From contig JAULSN010000001.1 of the NCBI GenBank assembly GCA_033439765.1, forward strand, positions 7,936,001 through 8,000,000: 64,000 bases of DNA. Reading direction: 5' to 3'. The DNA is from Lasiosphaeria ovina. Taxonomy: Eukaryota; Ascomycota; Sordariomycetes; Sordariales; Lasiosphaeriaceae. Under the pieces are notes generated by a model. That model had not been told where the DNA came from, did not search any database, and saw nothing but the letters and a program-made list of their open reading frames with translations. The translations under genes were made by a program, and so were the position numbers. This document shows, one piece after another, positions 23,701 to 33,463 of this stretch (the first letter of the stretch is position 1; each line of letters starts with the position of its first letter).

Positions 23701-24364
23701 CGTTGCGCATCGCGTATTCTTCGGACTACTGTGACAGGGTCCGCGCAAAGTGAATCTAGGTTCTCACCACAGCGCCTCCAACGGGCCTACCCGCGCCTAA
23801 GATCCAAAGGCATGCTGTGTGTCTGATGATCTGATCCCATGAATTCGGCCCATCAGCCATCCGGGGTCGTCGATCCGGGTCGTCAAACGTGGCCATAATC
23901 CCCTGCCCATCACTACCCGCCGCATTCATCTAGACCCGCTCTGTTTCACAACAAAATGCCTGGAATTGGAAGCCGCTCCATCGAAGAAACGGACTCTAAG
24001 AGAAGAAATGCTCGCATTCTTGAGACCCTACGTTTCGTTCGCACTCAACACCAAAGCACCAAACGGCTTGATCCACACAAACGAAACCCGACTGCCCTAG
24101 GACCACGCAAAAACGCCGTTCTGAGCCCACCCCTGGCCGAAATCGCAGTAGTTCTCGTGATCCTGAATAACCCAAAACAAGTATTCTGTTGGCCACGCCG
24201 AGACGGGATGAATAAAATGTTAAAAAACTACAAACTATCACAACCTCCGACCCAACCGAAGCAGTTCAAGTACGTATTATTCTGAAACCGAAACACACCC
24301 GCTCCTGCCCGTTCCTCCCCCCTGCCAACCCCAATAATCAGCAGGTCACAAAAACCTGCCGAAA
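20728..24364. other. Gene-free interval
   Basis: A 3.6-kb stretch between the deaminase promoter and the 3' end of the SRP40-like gene. It includes a GTGACG-rich segment near 21209-21245, an ACCA tetramer run near 23277-23298, and several TACCTAC/CCTAGG words (about 20988-21003, 21631-21640, 21912-21930). Short open frames on both strands lack recognisable domains. A 133-codon minus-strand frame at 22523-22924 is the most protein-like but has no support. Confidence 0.55.
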
Positions 24365-25753
24365 TCAGTCGTCAAACTTGATGCCGCCCAGGGCATTGGT
24401 ATTAATGGACCCGCCTCGGTAGCTACCCTTTTTCTTCTTGTTCTTCTCCTTGGTGAATCCCTTGCCCTTGGTCACGATCAGGTCTTCGTGCGCCTTCTGG
24501 CCCCACTCATGGCCCGCATACGCGTTGGATGCTAGGCGCGGGTCGACCTGGATGTCCTTGCGGACGCGCGAGAATGGCGTTATGGGCTGCTTGTCGCCGT
24601 CTCCCTTTTTGCCTCTGTTGTTTGCCTTGATGGGGTCCGGTGGGAGCGGGGCGAACTTATCAACTGGAAAGAACTGAGGTGAGGTTTTGCCCAGTGTCGC
24701 CGACGAGTCGGACCCGTCAGTGAGAGAGGTATCCTTTTTCTTGGTATCGATCTTGGGCACCTTTGCCTTCGGGCCTGAATCCGAATCCGAATCCGAATCC
24801 GAAGAAGATGAGGAGTCGCTGTCATCAGAAGATGAGCCGCTGTCGGGCAGGGGGACCTGCGCAGCCTTTTCGTCTTCGGCCTCAGACGATTCGGAGTCGG
24901 AATCCGATGAGTCTGACGAAGATTCAGAGGAAGACTCTGAAGAAGAGTCTGAGCTGGAGTCCGAGGCCGATTTTTTGACAACCTTTGGTTTGGTGGTTGT
25001 CTTGACCCCAGAGTCCGAGTCTGAATCGGAGCTAGACGAATCCGACGATGAGTCGGAGGAAGAATCTGGTGCGGATGCGACCACCTTCTGCTTCTTGGTC
25101 ACTGGAACCTCATCCTCCGAGCTAGAGTCTGAAAAATCGGAGGAGTCCGACGATGATCCACTCTCGGAAGCAGCTTTCCGCTTTAGAGGATTCGCCGCGG
25201 CTGCCTTCTCAGTGTTGGTGGTTCTCGCAGCCTCAGTAGCCTCCTTTTCACTCTCGCTGTCGCTGTCCTCACTGCTGCTCGATTCGGAGCTTGACGAGTC
25301 TTCGTCCTCTGCGACGTCCTCCATTTCTACGTCGGCATCTGCGTCGCTGTCGCTATCTGACGAATCCGAGTCGCTGCTGCTGCTGCTGCTGCTTCTACTC
25401 TCATCCTCGCTGCTGCTGACCTTGGTGACCTTTTCAACAGCCACCTGTATGCTTGTTCCGCTACCGCCATTGAGGGACGTCTGCCAAGTCTGGAAGACAG
25501 TGACCAGAGAGGGATGGTCTACGTTGGAAGTCATATCTGCCCTCTTTTGTGGCTTGACCCAGCCCTTCTTGGAGCGCTGCTTTGTAAATGCGCGGTGGGC
25601 GTCGGTAAAATCGTTTTCGGTAAGGAAGGTTTCGACAAGGTCCATAAGATGCGCGGGTGGCTGTGTGGATGAACCAACCGACTTGCTAGCCTTCTCGGGT
25701 TTGGTAGCCTTACTTTTCGTAGCTTTCAGCTTCTTGTCCTTGATTGGCGCCAT
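24365..25753 (-). CDS. SRP40/Nopp140-like nucleolar phosphoprotein
   Basis: A nucleolar chaperone-type protein linked to snoRNP traffic and ribosome assembly. From MAPIKDKK (25753) it has 462 residues; an in-frame ATG at 25861 would add 36 residues of leader-like sequence. After a Lys-rich start comes a short LisH-like helical region with LMDLVETFLTEN (residues about 37-48). A long middle of alternating Ser blocks and Asp/Glu runs follows, broken by basic patches, as in Nopp140/Srp40 casein-kinase-2 substrates. The C-terminal 50 residues carry the SRP40_C signature: TPFSRVRKD, the GHEWGQKAHEDL segment and a Lys/Gly tail ending GGIKFDD. It has one exon. The repeats leave a long open frame on the other strand, which is a shadow. 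Confidence 0.9.
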   Translation of the reverse strand: MAPIKDKKLKATKSKATKPEKASKSVGSSTQPPAHLMDLVETFLTENDFTDAHRAFTKQRSKKGWVKPQKRADMTSNVDHPSLVTVFQTWQTSLNGGSGTSIQVAVEKVTKVSSSEDESRSSSSSSSDSDSSDSDSDADADVEMEDVAEDEDSSSSESSSSEDSDSESEKEATEAARTTNTEKAAAANPLKRKAASESGSSSDSSDFSDSSSEDEVPVTKKQKVVASAPDSSSDSSSDSSSSDSDSDSGVKTTTKPKVVKKSASDSSSDSSSESSSESSSDSSDSDSESSEAEDEKAAQVPLPDSGSSSDDSDSSSSSDSDSDSDSGPKAKVPKIDTKKKDTSLTDGSDSSATLGKTSPQFFPVDKFAPLPPDPIKANNRGKKGDGDKQPITPFSRVRKDIQVDPRLASNAYAGHEWGQKAHEDLIVTKGKGFTKEKNKKKKGSYRGGSINTNALGGIKFDD

Positions 25754-26571
25754 GGTCGTCGGCGTTGGGTGTTGTGAAGAGGACCCGAGATGCTTGCCGC
25801 GACTTTTGTCCTCGGCGGAACCCGAATTGTTGGAAAAGAGCCACGAGGGAGGCGAGGGCATGGGCAGGATATTCGTGGAGAATTACCCAGTCCTTCGAAT
25901 ATCGACTTCCTTGATAAAATTCCGAGACGGGAATCTTTCGCAGGATGCTGGAATCTCAATCCCTTCGTTCGAAAAAAAATCTGGGTGTTGGCTCTTTCCT
26001 TCGCCGCTGACCGCCTTAATTTTTTTCTGCCAGGAATCGACCTAATTGACCCTTGCATGGTGTGGTGGGGCTCGTCTATCGGACCCACCTTGCCACCCTT
26101 GTTTCTGTTCCTGGGAGAGACGACCAGAAAAAAGGGCAAGCGGGGTTGACATCCTTCGGCTGACCGTCGCAAACAACCTGCTACAGCACCTTTAAAATGA
26201 GATTCGTCTGAAGATGAGACGGAACCCTAAGCTGGAAAGTGCTAAAATCCTTTCAATACGAATATAAGGCACATGATTTTACCATTTGCCAGTCAATTCT
26301 CGTTTCGCTTTTGCGTGGACCTTGGGTTCGTTCGCCTTAGACTGGATTGCTTACCAAGTCGCAAGTCGCAAGTCGGTGATATAGTGGAATTGGGAAAATA
26401 GTTACCTCACTTTTCAACTCACCGGGTTGCATCTGGGTTGTAAGACTTTGCATAACTTTATATTGGTATGGATCTCTGTTTTCGCTGGGACGCCATGAGT
26501 GAGATATTCAGCGTTTCAGTATCCAACTCCATTTGAATCCCTCTATTGAGATACTGTCTGAACATTGGATA
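25754..26571. other. Upstream region of the SRP40-like gene and 3' flank of pex11
   Basis: About 820 bases between two tandem minus-strand genes. I see no further gene. A direct repeat of AAGTCGCAAGTCGC type occurs near 26357-26373. Confidence 0.5.
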
Positions 26572-27652
26572 TCATATTGCCCGCACACCCCGAGAATCCT
26601 CTAGCTCTTTACCACATCGATCCCACACCTCGAGGCCCGTCAGAGCGGTGCTACCGAGCATAAGGACGCCGACGGGGCCTGGGGATAGAGGCGACCAACC
26701 GACGACAGATCCCGGGACCGAAATGTCCAACACGTCCGCCGTGAGTCGGCGTAGAATCTTGCGCGCCTCATCTTTCATCTCCTTTTTCTTCCTTTTCTCC
26801 AGCTCCGTCGCTACGGCGCTGTCACTGCCCTTTTCATCTATCCCCTTCTTCTCCGACTTCGAGTCGGACACACGATCCTGAGCACGATACAACCCAACAA
26901 GCCTCAGCCCCCCAACAATAATCCCGCACAGCAGCGAGAAGAACCAAAACCGGTTGGCCTCGATGCGAAGCATCGCCGCACGCTCCGCACCCCAGGGGCC
27001 GTCTAGCCCCTCGACACCGAGGCCTTCGATGAAGGTCAGACTCTCGAGCAACAGATACATGCCGTTGAAGGAGCGACCCGAGATGGCGAGCCACATCTCG
27101 AGAGATTTCATCGTGCTCCCGGCAGGGGAAGCGACGAAGGAAGTATACAGGGTCCATGCAGCGCCAAAAGCCTCGAAGAAGCGGAAGAGGCGGAAGTAGC
27201 GCCTCGTCAGCGCGCAGCTGGCGCGCAGGCGTTGGAGAACTTCAACCGAGAGCAATGCCGGATAGCCTGCTGCTGCGGACTGGCCTGACGTAGAAGAGGA
27301 GCACCAGGCCGGCGAAAGGGTACAAGCCACGGAGGACAGGCTAGACACCGTGTAGAGGGCGGCAGCGCGGGCAGGCGCGACAAAGATGAGCACCTGCGCC
27401 AGCGCCTGCAGCCATCGCAAGATGCGCTCGAGGCCAGCTGTGCGACGCTGACGCATTAGTATTCGTAGATATCACCCACACACACGCACACATAACGCCG
27501 GTCCTAATATCCTCCACATCCCAAGATGGCGGAGGAGGAAGGCCAAGGGGTATTGAAACAATAAGGGTGATAAAAAGAGAACCAAACTCACCAGCATCGG
27601 TCACAAACTTGACAAACTGCTCGAAGCCGCCCACAGGCTCAACCATGCTCAT
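26572..27652 (-). CDS. PEX11-family peroxisomal membrane protein
   Basis: PEX11 proteins tubulate and divide peroxisomes. Exon 1 at 27652-27592 and exon 2 at 27437-26572 are joined across a 154-nt intron (GTGAGT donor, CACAG acceptor), giving 308 residues. The junction rebuilds FVKFVTDAAGLERILRWLQ, the typical N-terminal amphipathic PEX11 signature. Hydrophobic segments follow near residues 33-55 (ALAQVLIFVAPARAAALY), 165-190 and 195-215 (FWFFSLLCGIIVGGLRLVGLY). A Lys/Glu-rich loop precedes the C-terminal helices. The frame is open upstream of the chosen ATG to about 27800, so another start or an earlier exon is possible. Which PEX11 paralogue it is cannot be told. Confidence 0.78.
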
Positions 27653-28368
27653 CTGCACGGATTGAGACAGTATCTGGGGGCCCAGCACCACGACAACTGC
27701 CTGCGTGAGGTGGTCTGTCCCTGGGTCCCTCAGTATGTTGTCTACGGGTAATGTACTCGAGCTTTCCCCTTTCCCTCTCCCGTTCCCTTTCCCTTCAAGT
27801 TAATTAAGACGCCGAGTCAGTAGAGACCGAAAGGATAAAAAGCTGTCATATAAAATATTGCGATATAAAGCGATTGACTGGTTGACTCTACTCAAGTTAA
27901 TTAATCAAGGGGTCGTAGTTTTCGTTTGGGTAGCCATGGTAGGTAAGGTACTGTTAGCTTACCTGGGTGCTCCAAATGTATGGAAATAAAGTGCGGGGAC
28001 ATCTCATGCTTGGCATTCTGACAATCTGACCAACAACAACTTGCGACTCCTGTGCCCCATATCATGTTCCTTCACAGACAACTACCAGTCAGGGTACGAA
28101 TAATCATCAATTTATTGGACTGCTCATCCCTCTCTCTCTCCAAATTCCAGAACCATTTTGCAGCGCGAGACAACTTGCAAAAAAAGTTTAAATACAATGT
28201 AGCCCGGTAAAATCTGGGCCAGTCTACGGACCACGAGATATGCACAATGGTACATTACAGGCCTTTTCTTCTTTCAAGGAAGCAAGCCTGCAATTCTCTA
28301 TAGGACTCGCAGCAGTTGCTTTTGGGCAAAGAAAATGCATCTACCTATTTCCATCGTTCATCCGTCTC
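27653..28368. other. Interval between pex11-like gene and nuo51
   Basis: It holds the peroxin promoter and the complex I gene's 3' flank. GGTAGGTAAGGTACT near 27940 is another copy of the intergenic TACCTAC-type word. No gene is seen. Confidence 0.5.
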
Positions 28369-30038
28369 TTACATTCCCGGAGATATCAGCTTGCCCTTCT
28401 CTCTTGCGTCATGCTCCCAGCCGCCAGAGAGAGCTTCACCACCTGACTTCTTGGCAAAGCTTTGCATGCGCGCTTCGAGTTCCGGCCGGAAGTGGCGGAT
28501 AAGTCCCTGGATCGGCCAGGCAAAGGCTTCACCAAGGGCTGCGGATTTGTTAGCAACCGGCCGACATTTTCGTCGTTGGGCCAGGTAAAACTTACCACAA
28601 ATAGTGTGTCCCTCCACCTGCTTCGTCAACTCCTGGAGCATGTCAATCTCCCTGTCGCGGCCGAGGCCCTTCTCAAATCGCTGCATGATCTGCTCGGTCC
28701 ACTTGCTGCCTTCGCGGCAGGGCGTGCACTGGCCGCAGCTCTCGTGGCGGTAGAAGTGGCTGAGGCGCGAGATGGCACGCACCACGTCGGTGCTCTTGTC
28801 CATGACGATGACGGCCGCTGTGCCGAGACCCGACTGGCTGTCCTTGAGGGCATCAAAGTCCATGAGCTGGTCATCGCATAAGTGCTTCGGCAGGATGGGT
28901 GTCGACGAGCCGCCGGGGATCACGGCCAGCAGGTTATCCCAGCCGCCGCGTACACCGCCACAGTGCTTGTCGATCAGCTCGCGCAGGGGGATGCTCATCT
29001 CCTCCTCAACCGTGACCGGGTTGTTGACGTGGCCACTGATGCAGTACAGCTTCGTGCCTTGATTGCGCTCGCGACCGAAACCGGCGAACCAGCTGCCGCC
29101 GCGCCTGCAGATGGTGGGCGCCACCGCTATCGTCTCAACGTTGGCCACGGTTGATGGGCAGCCAAACAGGCCCACGGCGGCCGGAAAGGGCGGCTTGAGG
29201 CGCGGCTTGCCGGGCTTGCCCTCGAGCGACTCGATCAAGCTAGTTTCCTCGCCGCAGACGTAAGCGCCGGCGCCGCGGTGGACGTAGACATCAAAGTCGT
29301 AGCCAGATCCGCATGCGTTCTTGCCAATGAGCCCATCGGCGTAGGCCTCGTTGATGGCGTTCTGGAGAACGGCGGCCTCGTGGATGAATTCGCCACGGAT
29401 GTAGATGTAGGCGGCAGAGGCGTTCATGGCCCGGCCGGCCACCAGACAGCCCTCGACCAGCTTGTGGGGGTCTTTGCGCATAATCTCACGGTCCTTGCAG
29501 GTGCCCGGCTCGCCCTCGTCGGCATTGACCACCAGGTAGCGCGGCTTGGTGTCCTTGTCCCAGTCCTTGAAGTTCATGAACGACTGCGGCGAGAACGACT
29601 CAGTTAGTCAAAAAATGCCAATTGATGCCGGACAATAGCGGCAACAGAGCTACGCACCCATTTGAGGCCCGAAGGGAAGCCAGCTCCGCCTCGGCCGCGC
29701 AGTCCTGACGTCTTGATCTCGCCGATAATCCAGTCGTGACCCTTGAGCAGAATCTCCTTGGTCTTGTGCCAATCGCCCATCTTCTTGGCATGCTTGAGGT
29801 CCGGGGGGTAGCGGCCGTAGAGGTTCTGAAAGATGCGGTCCTGGTCCTTGAGGCCGCCATAGGTGCGCTTCGGGGCGGCCGTGTCCTGGACCGTCGCAAA
29901 GGAGCGGCGACTCGGGGCATGGTGGGCTGAAGCGGCCGAGCTCGTCGATGTCGATACGGCTACGGACGCGGCCACGGCCCGCGACAACGTCGACGACGCT
30001 GCAGACGCCCTGGCCGGCGCCGTGCTTCGTGACAGCAT
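28369..30038 (-). CDS. nuo51: NADH:ubiquinone oxidoreductase 51-kDa subunit, mitochondrial
   Basis: The flavoprotein subunit of respiratory complex I (NDUFV1/NuoF) that oxidises NADH through FMN and passes electrons to cluster N3. Exons 30038-29658, 29583-28596 and 28538-28369 give 512 residues. Introns are 74 nt (GTGCGT donor, TGACTAAC branch) and 57 nt (GTAAGT donor, GCTAAC branch). The start gives an Ala/Ser/Arg presequence ending around RRSFA, typical of mitochondrial import. [13 protein letters not shown] (near 120) and [14 protein letters not shown] form the FMN/NADH site, and [11 protein letters not shown] plus the later Cys in GHTICALGEAF bind the 4Fe-4S cluster. The second intron is a multiple of three without stops and lies exactly beside that last Cys. 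CCAAT motifs occur just upstream. Confidence 0.96.
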
Positions 30039-30687
30039 TCTGGGCCGCTTGTGTCTGCTCGGCAGAGCAGAGGTGGGATGCCAATTGGCAGGCGAATGGC
30101 TTGGTGTTTTTTCGGAGGACGAGGTGGTCGAGGTTGCTGGCGGCTCTGGGCTCAATTCAGCGGCACTTTGGAGGGAGATTTGGTTTCGGACTGCGCTGAT
30201 TGGCCTGCCGGCTGTCGCGAGAGCGGTTTTGTGTCGCATGCATGCAGCGAAACGAACTGGCTGCCAGCTGGCAAGTGACGCACTCGAGCTCTCCTCAGTG
30301 CCAGTGTGGGGAAGCTCTTGTAAGCTCGCTTGTTGGTGGACCTGGAGCTCCCGTTCTGTCCCGCCTCGCTCTAGCAGCCTGACAGTCGCGACCAGAAGAA
30401 GCAGGTCTTACCGCGACAGACCGCACTGCAGTGCACTTTCACGAGGAAGCTACGCCCCTGGCGCCTCATTGACCGGGCATTGGACAGGCACACAAATCAA
30501 CTCATCATTAACTGCGCTATCAATGGGAACTTGATCTTTGCGCTGAAGCTGTGAACGGGACAATGCACCACCACCGCCTGAGCCGACCATCTTCAGCACC
30601 GCAGCGACACCACCCACTCGCGAGATAAAGCCAACCCGACCCCAAGTCCTCAACGATTTCTACACGCCTACATTGCCAGGTTCAGCA
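30039..30687. promoter_or_regulatory. Bidirectional promoter, nuo51 / dynactin p27
   Basis: Divergent start codons are 649 bases apart. CCAATTGG at 30081-30087 and a CCAAT on the minus strand at 30199-30203 lie 43 and 161 bases upstream of nuo51. CCAAT is the site of the HAP complex, a known activator of respiratory genes. No further gene lies between. Confidence 0.55.
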
Positions 30688-31414
30688 ATGGCGACCCCAG
30701 CCTCAACTTCTGCAAACAGCAGCAGCAAGCGGCACTCGATTCTGCCGCCCGTGTCCCAGGCAGGCCCGAAGCCGCCGGTACAGTTCTCGTCGTCCATCAC
30801 GATCGCCGACTCGGCGCTGCTGACGGGGTCGCACACGATCTTGGCCGGCTCCGAGAGCGTGATCCACCCTCGGGCGCGGCTGGATTCGAGCGGCGGGCGC
30901 ATCACGATCGGCCGGCGGTGCATTGTGCACGAGCGCAGCATAGTCGGCGGCAACGCCGCGACGGTGACGCTCTCGCCGTCGCGAGGGAGCAAGACGTCCG
31001 ACACGCTGCTCTCGCCGCTGCCGTCGTCCGCGGGAGTCACGCTGGCCGACTATGTGCTGGTGGACGTGGGCGCTGTGATCGAAGCGGGCGACACGGTGGT
31101 GGGCGAGGGCACGACTGTCGGGGTCGGGGCCAGGGTGTGCGCAGGTGCCGTTGTTGGAAAGGTAAGAAGACGACATATCATCCTGGACCTGCTTGAAAGA
31201 ACCATGTTGACAAAAAGAGCAGCACTGCACACTCACTCCACACACGGTGGTTGCGGCGGGCGATGTAGTGCCGGACTTTACTGTCATCTACTCCAAGGGC
31301 CTGCGCCGGAGAGACTTGCGCGGCGTGCCGGAGCTCAGGAACAAGGGACAGGCGCGCCAGATTGAGGTGCTACGGAGAATGATACCCAGCAATCCAGGAA
31401 AGTTCAGTAGCTAG
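30688..31414 (+). CDS. Dynactin subunit p27 (DCTN6-like)
   Basis: A pointed-end-complex subunit of dynactin, the cytoplasmic dynein activator, needed in filamentous fungi for nuclear and endosome movement. Exons 30688-31161 and 31223-31414 (intron 61 nt, GTAAGA donor, GAGCAG acceptor) give 221 residues. The chain folds as a left-handed beta-helix: hexapeptide-like repeats such as ILAGSESVIHPRARL, IGRRCIVHERSIVGG, VGAVIEAGDTVVGEG and VGKHCTLTPHTVV run from about residue 35 to 180. The end VVPDFTVIYSKGLRRRD is characteristic of p27. An inserted Ser/Pro loop near residues 95-115 is longer than in animal p27. Confidence 0.85.
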
Positions 31415-31672
31415 AAATAGTTTTACTCGCAACTATTATTTGAACAAGCGCAAAGTCTACATTGCTTTTCAATTTTGCGTCTCAATATTTCTGTCGCGCT
31501 GCTGAGGCCGATTAGGAAACGAGGGTATGGTTGTATAGTATTGCGGTTGTAGTCAGGACGGCCGTCAAGTGACAGAACCACTGGCACGTGGATACCCCTT
31601 TGACCACTGGTATGATACCATATGTAAACGCATTCGACAACCTCAATACACCATGTGGCTGGGACAAACGCC

Positions 31673-33463
31673 TCAGAGATACCTGATCTTCATCCATTCA
31701 CTCGTGCCCAGCCCTAGGTTGAGTCCGTTTTCAGCCCACCACCTCCTCACCTTGGTCTGGTCACCAAGCGAGTCCTCGAGCGCCTCCTCGACATCCATCG
31801 TCTTGTACTCGACACGTCGGCCCTCGGTCATGCCCGGCAGCTGGCCGTGGGCATACCTATGCCACCACTCGAGAACGGAGATGTGGGCGTGGTATGTAGC
31901 GTCGATGAGAATCTGGTTATCAAACTGTATCTTGTTATCGCCTCGTAACTCACGCCAGAGGTCTAGCACCTTGGTCTGACCCCAGCGGCTCGCCATTTTG
32001 CACACGCCGTCCTGGTTGCCGATGGGGATCCCGCTTTCCTCCCACCAGCGGATAACATCGACCTGGCCCCACTGCGCTGCAAGGAGAAGCGAGCGGCCAG
32101 GCTTGGGAGGGACGGCAGGGTCCTTTGATGCATCTCGCCACCACTCCAGAACGTGCAGGTGGCCCTTGGAACTCGCCATCTCAAAGGCCGTCTCTGTATA
32201 CTTTAGTGGGAGCCCTGAGCGCCGCCACCACTCCAACACGTGCACAAAACCTCGCATGGACGCGCCGTTTACAGCCTCGGTGTCGTATTGCTTCTCGAGG
32301 AAGGAGGGCGACCTCGCCCACCAGTCCAGGATGGCGGTCCGGCCGTAGTATGCAGAGGCTTTGGTTGGTATCGTCTTGCCGTCAAAGCACTTAAAGATGT
32401 GAGGGCAGTTGGACTCGATGTACGAGAGCACACCCGTCAGGGAGAACTTGAAAATGAGGTGGACCGTCAAGGCGGACAGGTCCTGAAACGACGACGGCGC
32501 TTCCGCCAACTTCTTACAGATGACGTCGGTGTTGGCCGTAAGGAGTGTCCATTCAAGCTCGTGCATGAAAACTTGGAGCGGGTCGTTGGGGTCTTTGGGC
32601 TCGAGCCGCCAGCCTTCGTTTGCGGGCATGGGGAGATTCGTGAAGACGCCGAGTGACGTCGCCAGCTCCCAGTCGTTGGTATACTCCAAGATGATGCTCC
32701 ATATCTCGGGGGGTAAGCTAGAGTGAGGCCGTTTATCGGCGGCAAGAGCGATTCTCTGCTGCACGGCGGCAAATTCGACGTTGTGGCCGAGCTTGAGGAC
32801 GTCGGCTTGGTTCTTGACAATGCCCAGTAACTCGTTGAAGGCGCCCCACTCAACAACGCGCTTGGGGTTTGGGCCGTCCTCAAAATGCCAGAGAATAGGC
32901 GACATAACCCTAACCCAGCCCCACTTGCGATGCAGCTTGCTCATCTGCCGCCTGGTGACGGGGTTCTCCCACATGTGCGTGGTCATGCCGGGAATCAAGA
33001 GTATCCTCTTGGAGGCGTCCCAGCCCCTTAACACCTCGAGGAGCAGAGTGTCGGATATGCCGCACATCATCTTGGCCAAGGAGTCGGCATCGATGGGCGC
33101 GAGGACAAGCAAGTCGGCCCATTCTACCAGCCCAAAAGCCTGCTGCTGGCACGTCTCGATCTCCTTTGCGCTCGAGCCGTCAGCGCCGCCCTTTTTCAAG
33201 CTCCGATTCTGAAACACCATAATCTCCTGGGCCAGCCTATGGGTCATGTCGTCGACGATAGCACGCGTAGTGATCTGTGAATCCTTCGAGAGGCGCACCG
33301 CGATCTTCTCCGCGCAGGCCACATCTTTGGGGCCGTTGGCCGCCACCAAGAGACGCAACTTCCGAGGGCGCTGTATCTCGTTGATAGACGGGGTCGAGGG
33401 TCCGCGATCGAGGGCCAGACGGCGACTGGCCGTGGCGCTAGCCGTGGGGGAATCGGCGGCCAT
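31673..33463 (-). CDS. Hal3-like flavoprotein fused to tryptophan-rich ankyrin-like repeats
   Basis: A single-exon protein of 596 residues. Residues about 35-235 form a flavoprotein domain of the PPC-decarboxylase/Hal3 type, with RKLRLLVAANG at the start, a LVLAPIDADSLAKMMCGISD segment and PGMTTHMW, the counterpart of the PxMNxxMW signature. The Asn of that signature is Thr here, and I find no counterpart to the catalytic Cys motif. Decarboxylase activity is therefore doubtful and a Hal3-like regulatory role is as likely. Residues about 375-590 hold at least seven units around ILDWW, VLEWW, VIRWW, VLDLW and VRRWW, spaced like ankyrin repeats. An earlier in-frame non-ATG segment was not used as start. 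It converges with the dynactin gene, 258 bases away. Confidence 0.85.
   Translation of the reverse strand: MAADSPTASATASRRLALDRGPSTPSINEIQRPRKLRLLVAANGPKDVACAEKIAVRLSKDSQITTRAIVDDMTHRLAQEIMVFQNRSLKKGGADGSSAKEIETCQQQAFGLVEWADLLVLAPIDADSLAKMMCGISDTLLLEVLRGWDASKRILLIPGMTTHMWENPVTRRQMSKLHRKWGWVRVMSPILWHFEDGPNPKRVVEWGAFNELLGIVKNQADVLKLGHNVEFAAVQQRIALAADKRPHSSLPPEIWSIILEYTNDWELATSLGVFTNLPMPANEGWRLEPKDPNDPLQVFMHELEWTLLTANTDVICKKLAEAPSSFQDLSALTVHLIFKFSLTGVLSYIESNCPHIFKCFDGKTIPTKASAYYGRTAILDWWARSPSFLEKQYDTEAVNGASMRGFVHVLEWWRRSGLPLKYTETAFEMASSKGHLHVLEWWRDASKDPAVPPKPGRSLLLAAQWGQVDVIRWWEESGIPIGNQDGVCKMASRWGQTKVLDLWRELRGDNKIQFDNQILIDATYHAHISVLEWWHRYAHGQLPGMTEGRRVEYKTMDVEEALEDSLGDQTKVRRWWAENGLNLGLGTSEWMKIRYL

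Noticed and set aside
23040..23710. Possible decayed transposon
   Set aside because: Several overlapping frames and ACCA repeats are present, but I found no terminal repeats, target duplication or recognisable transposase or reverse-transcriptase motif.
24687..26045. 452-codon open frame on the plus strand opposite the SRP40-like gene
   Set aside because: It is an antisense shadow: Ser, Asp and Glu codons of the real gene read as Ser/Asp/Glu/Leu-rich sequence on the other strand and give few stops. It has no domain, and the minus strand carries the diagnostic SRP40_C end.
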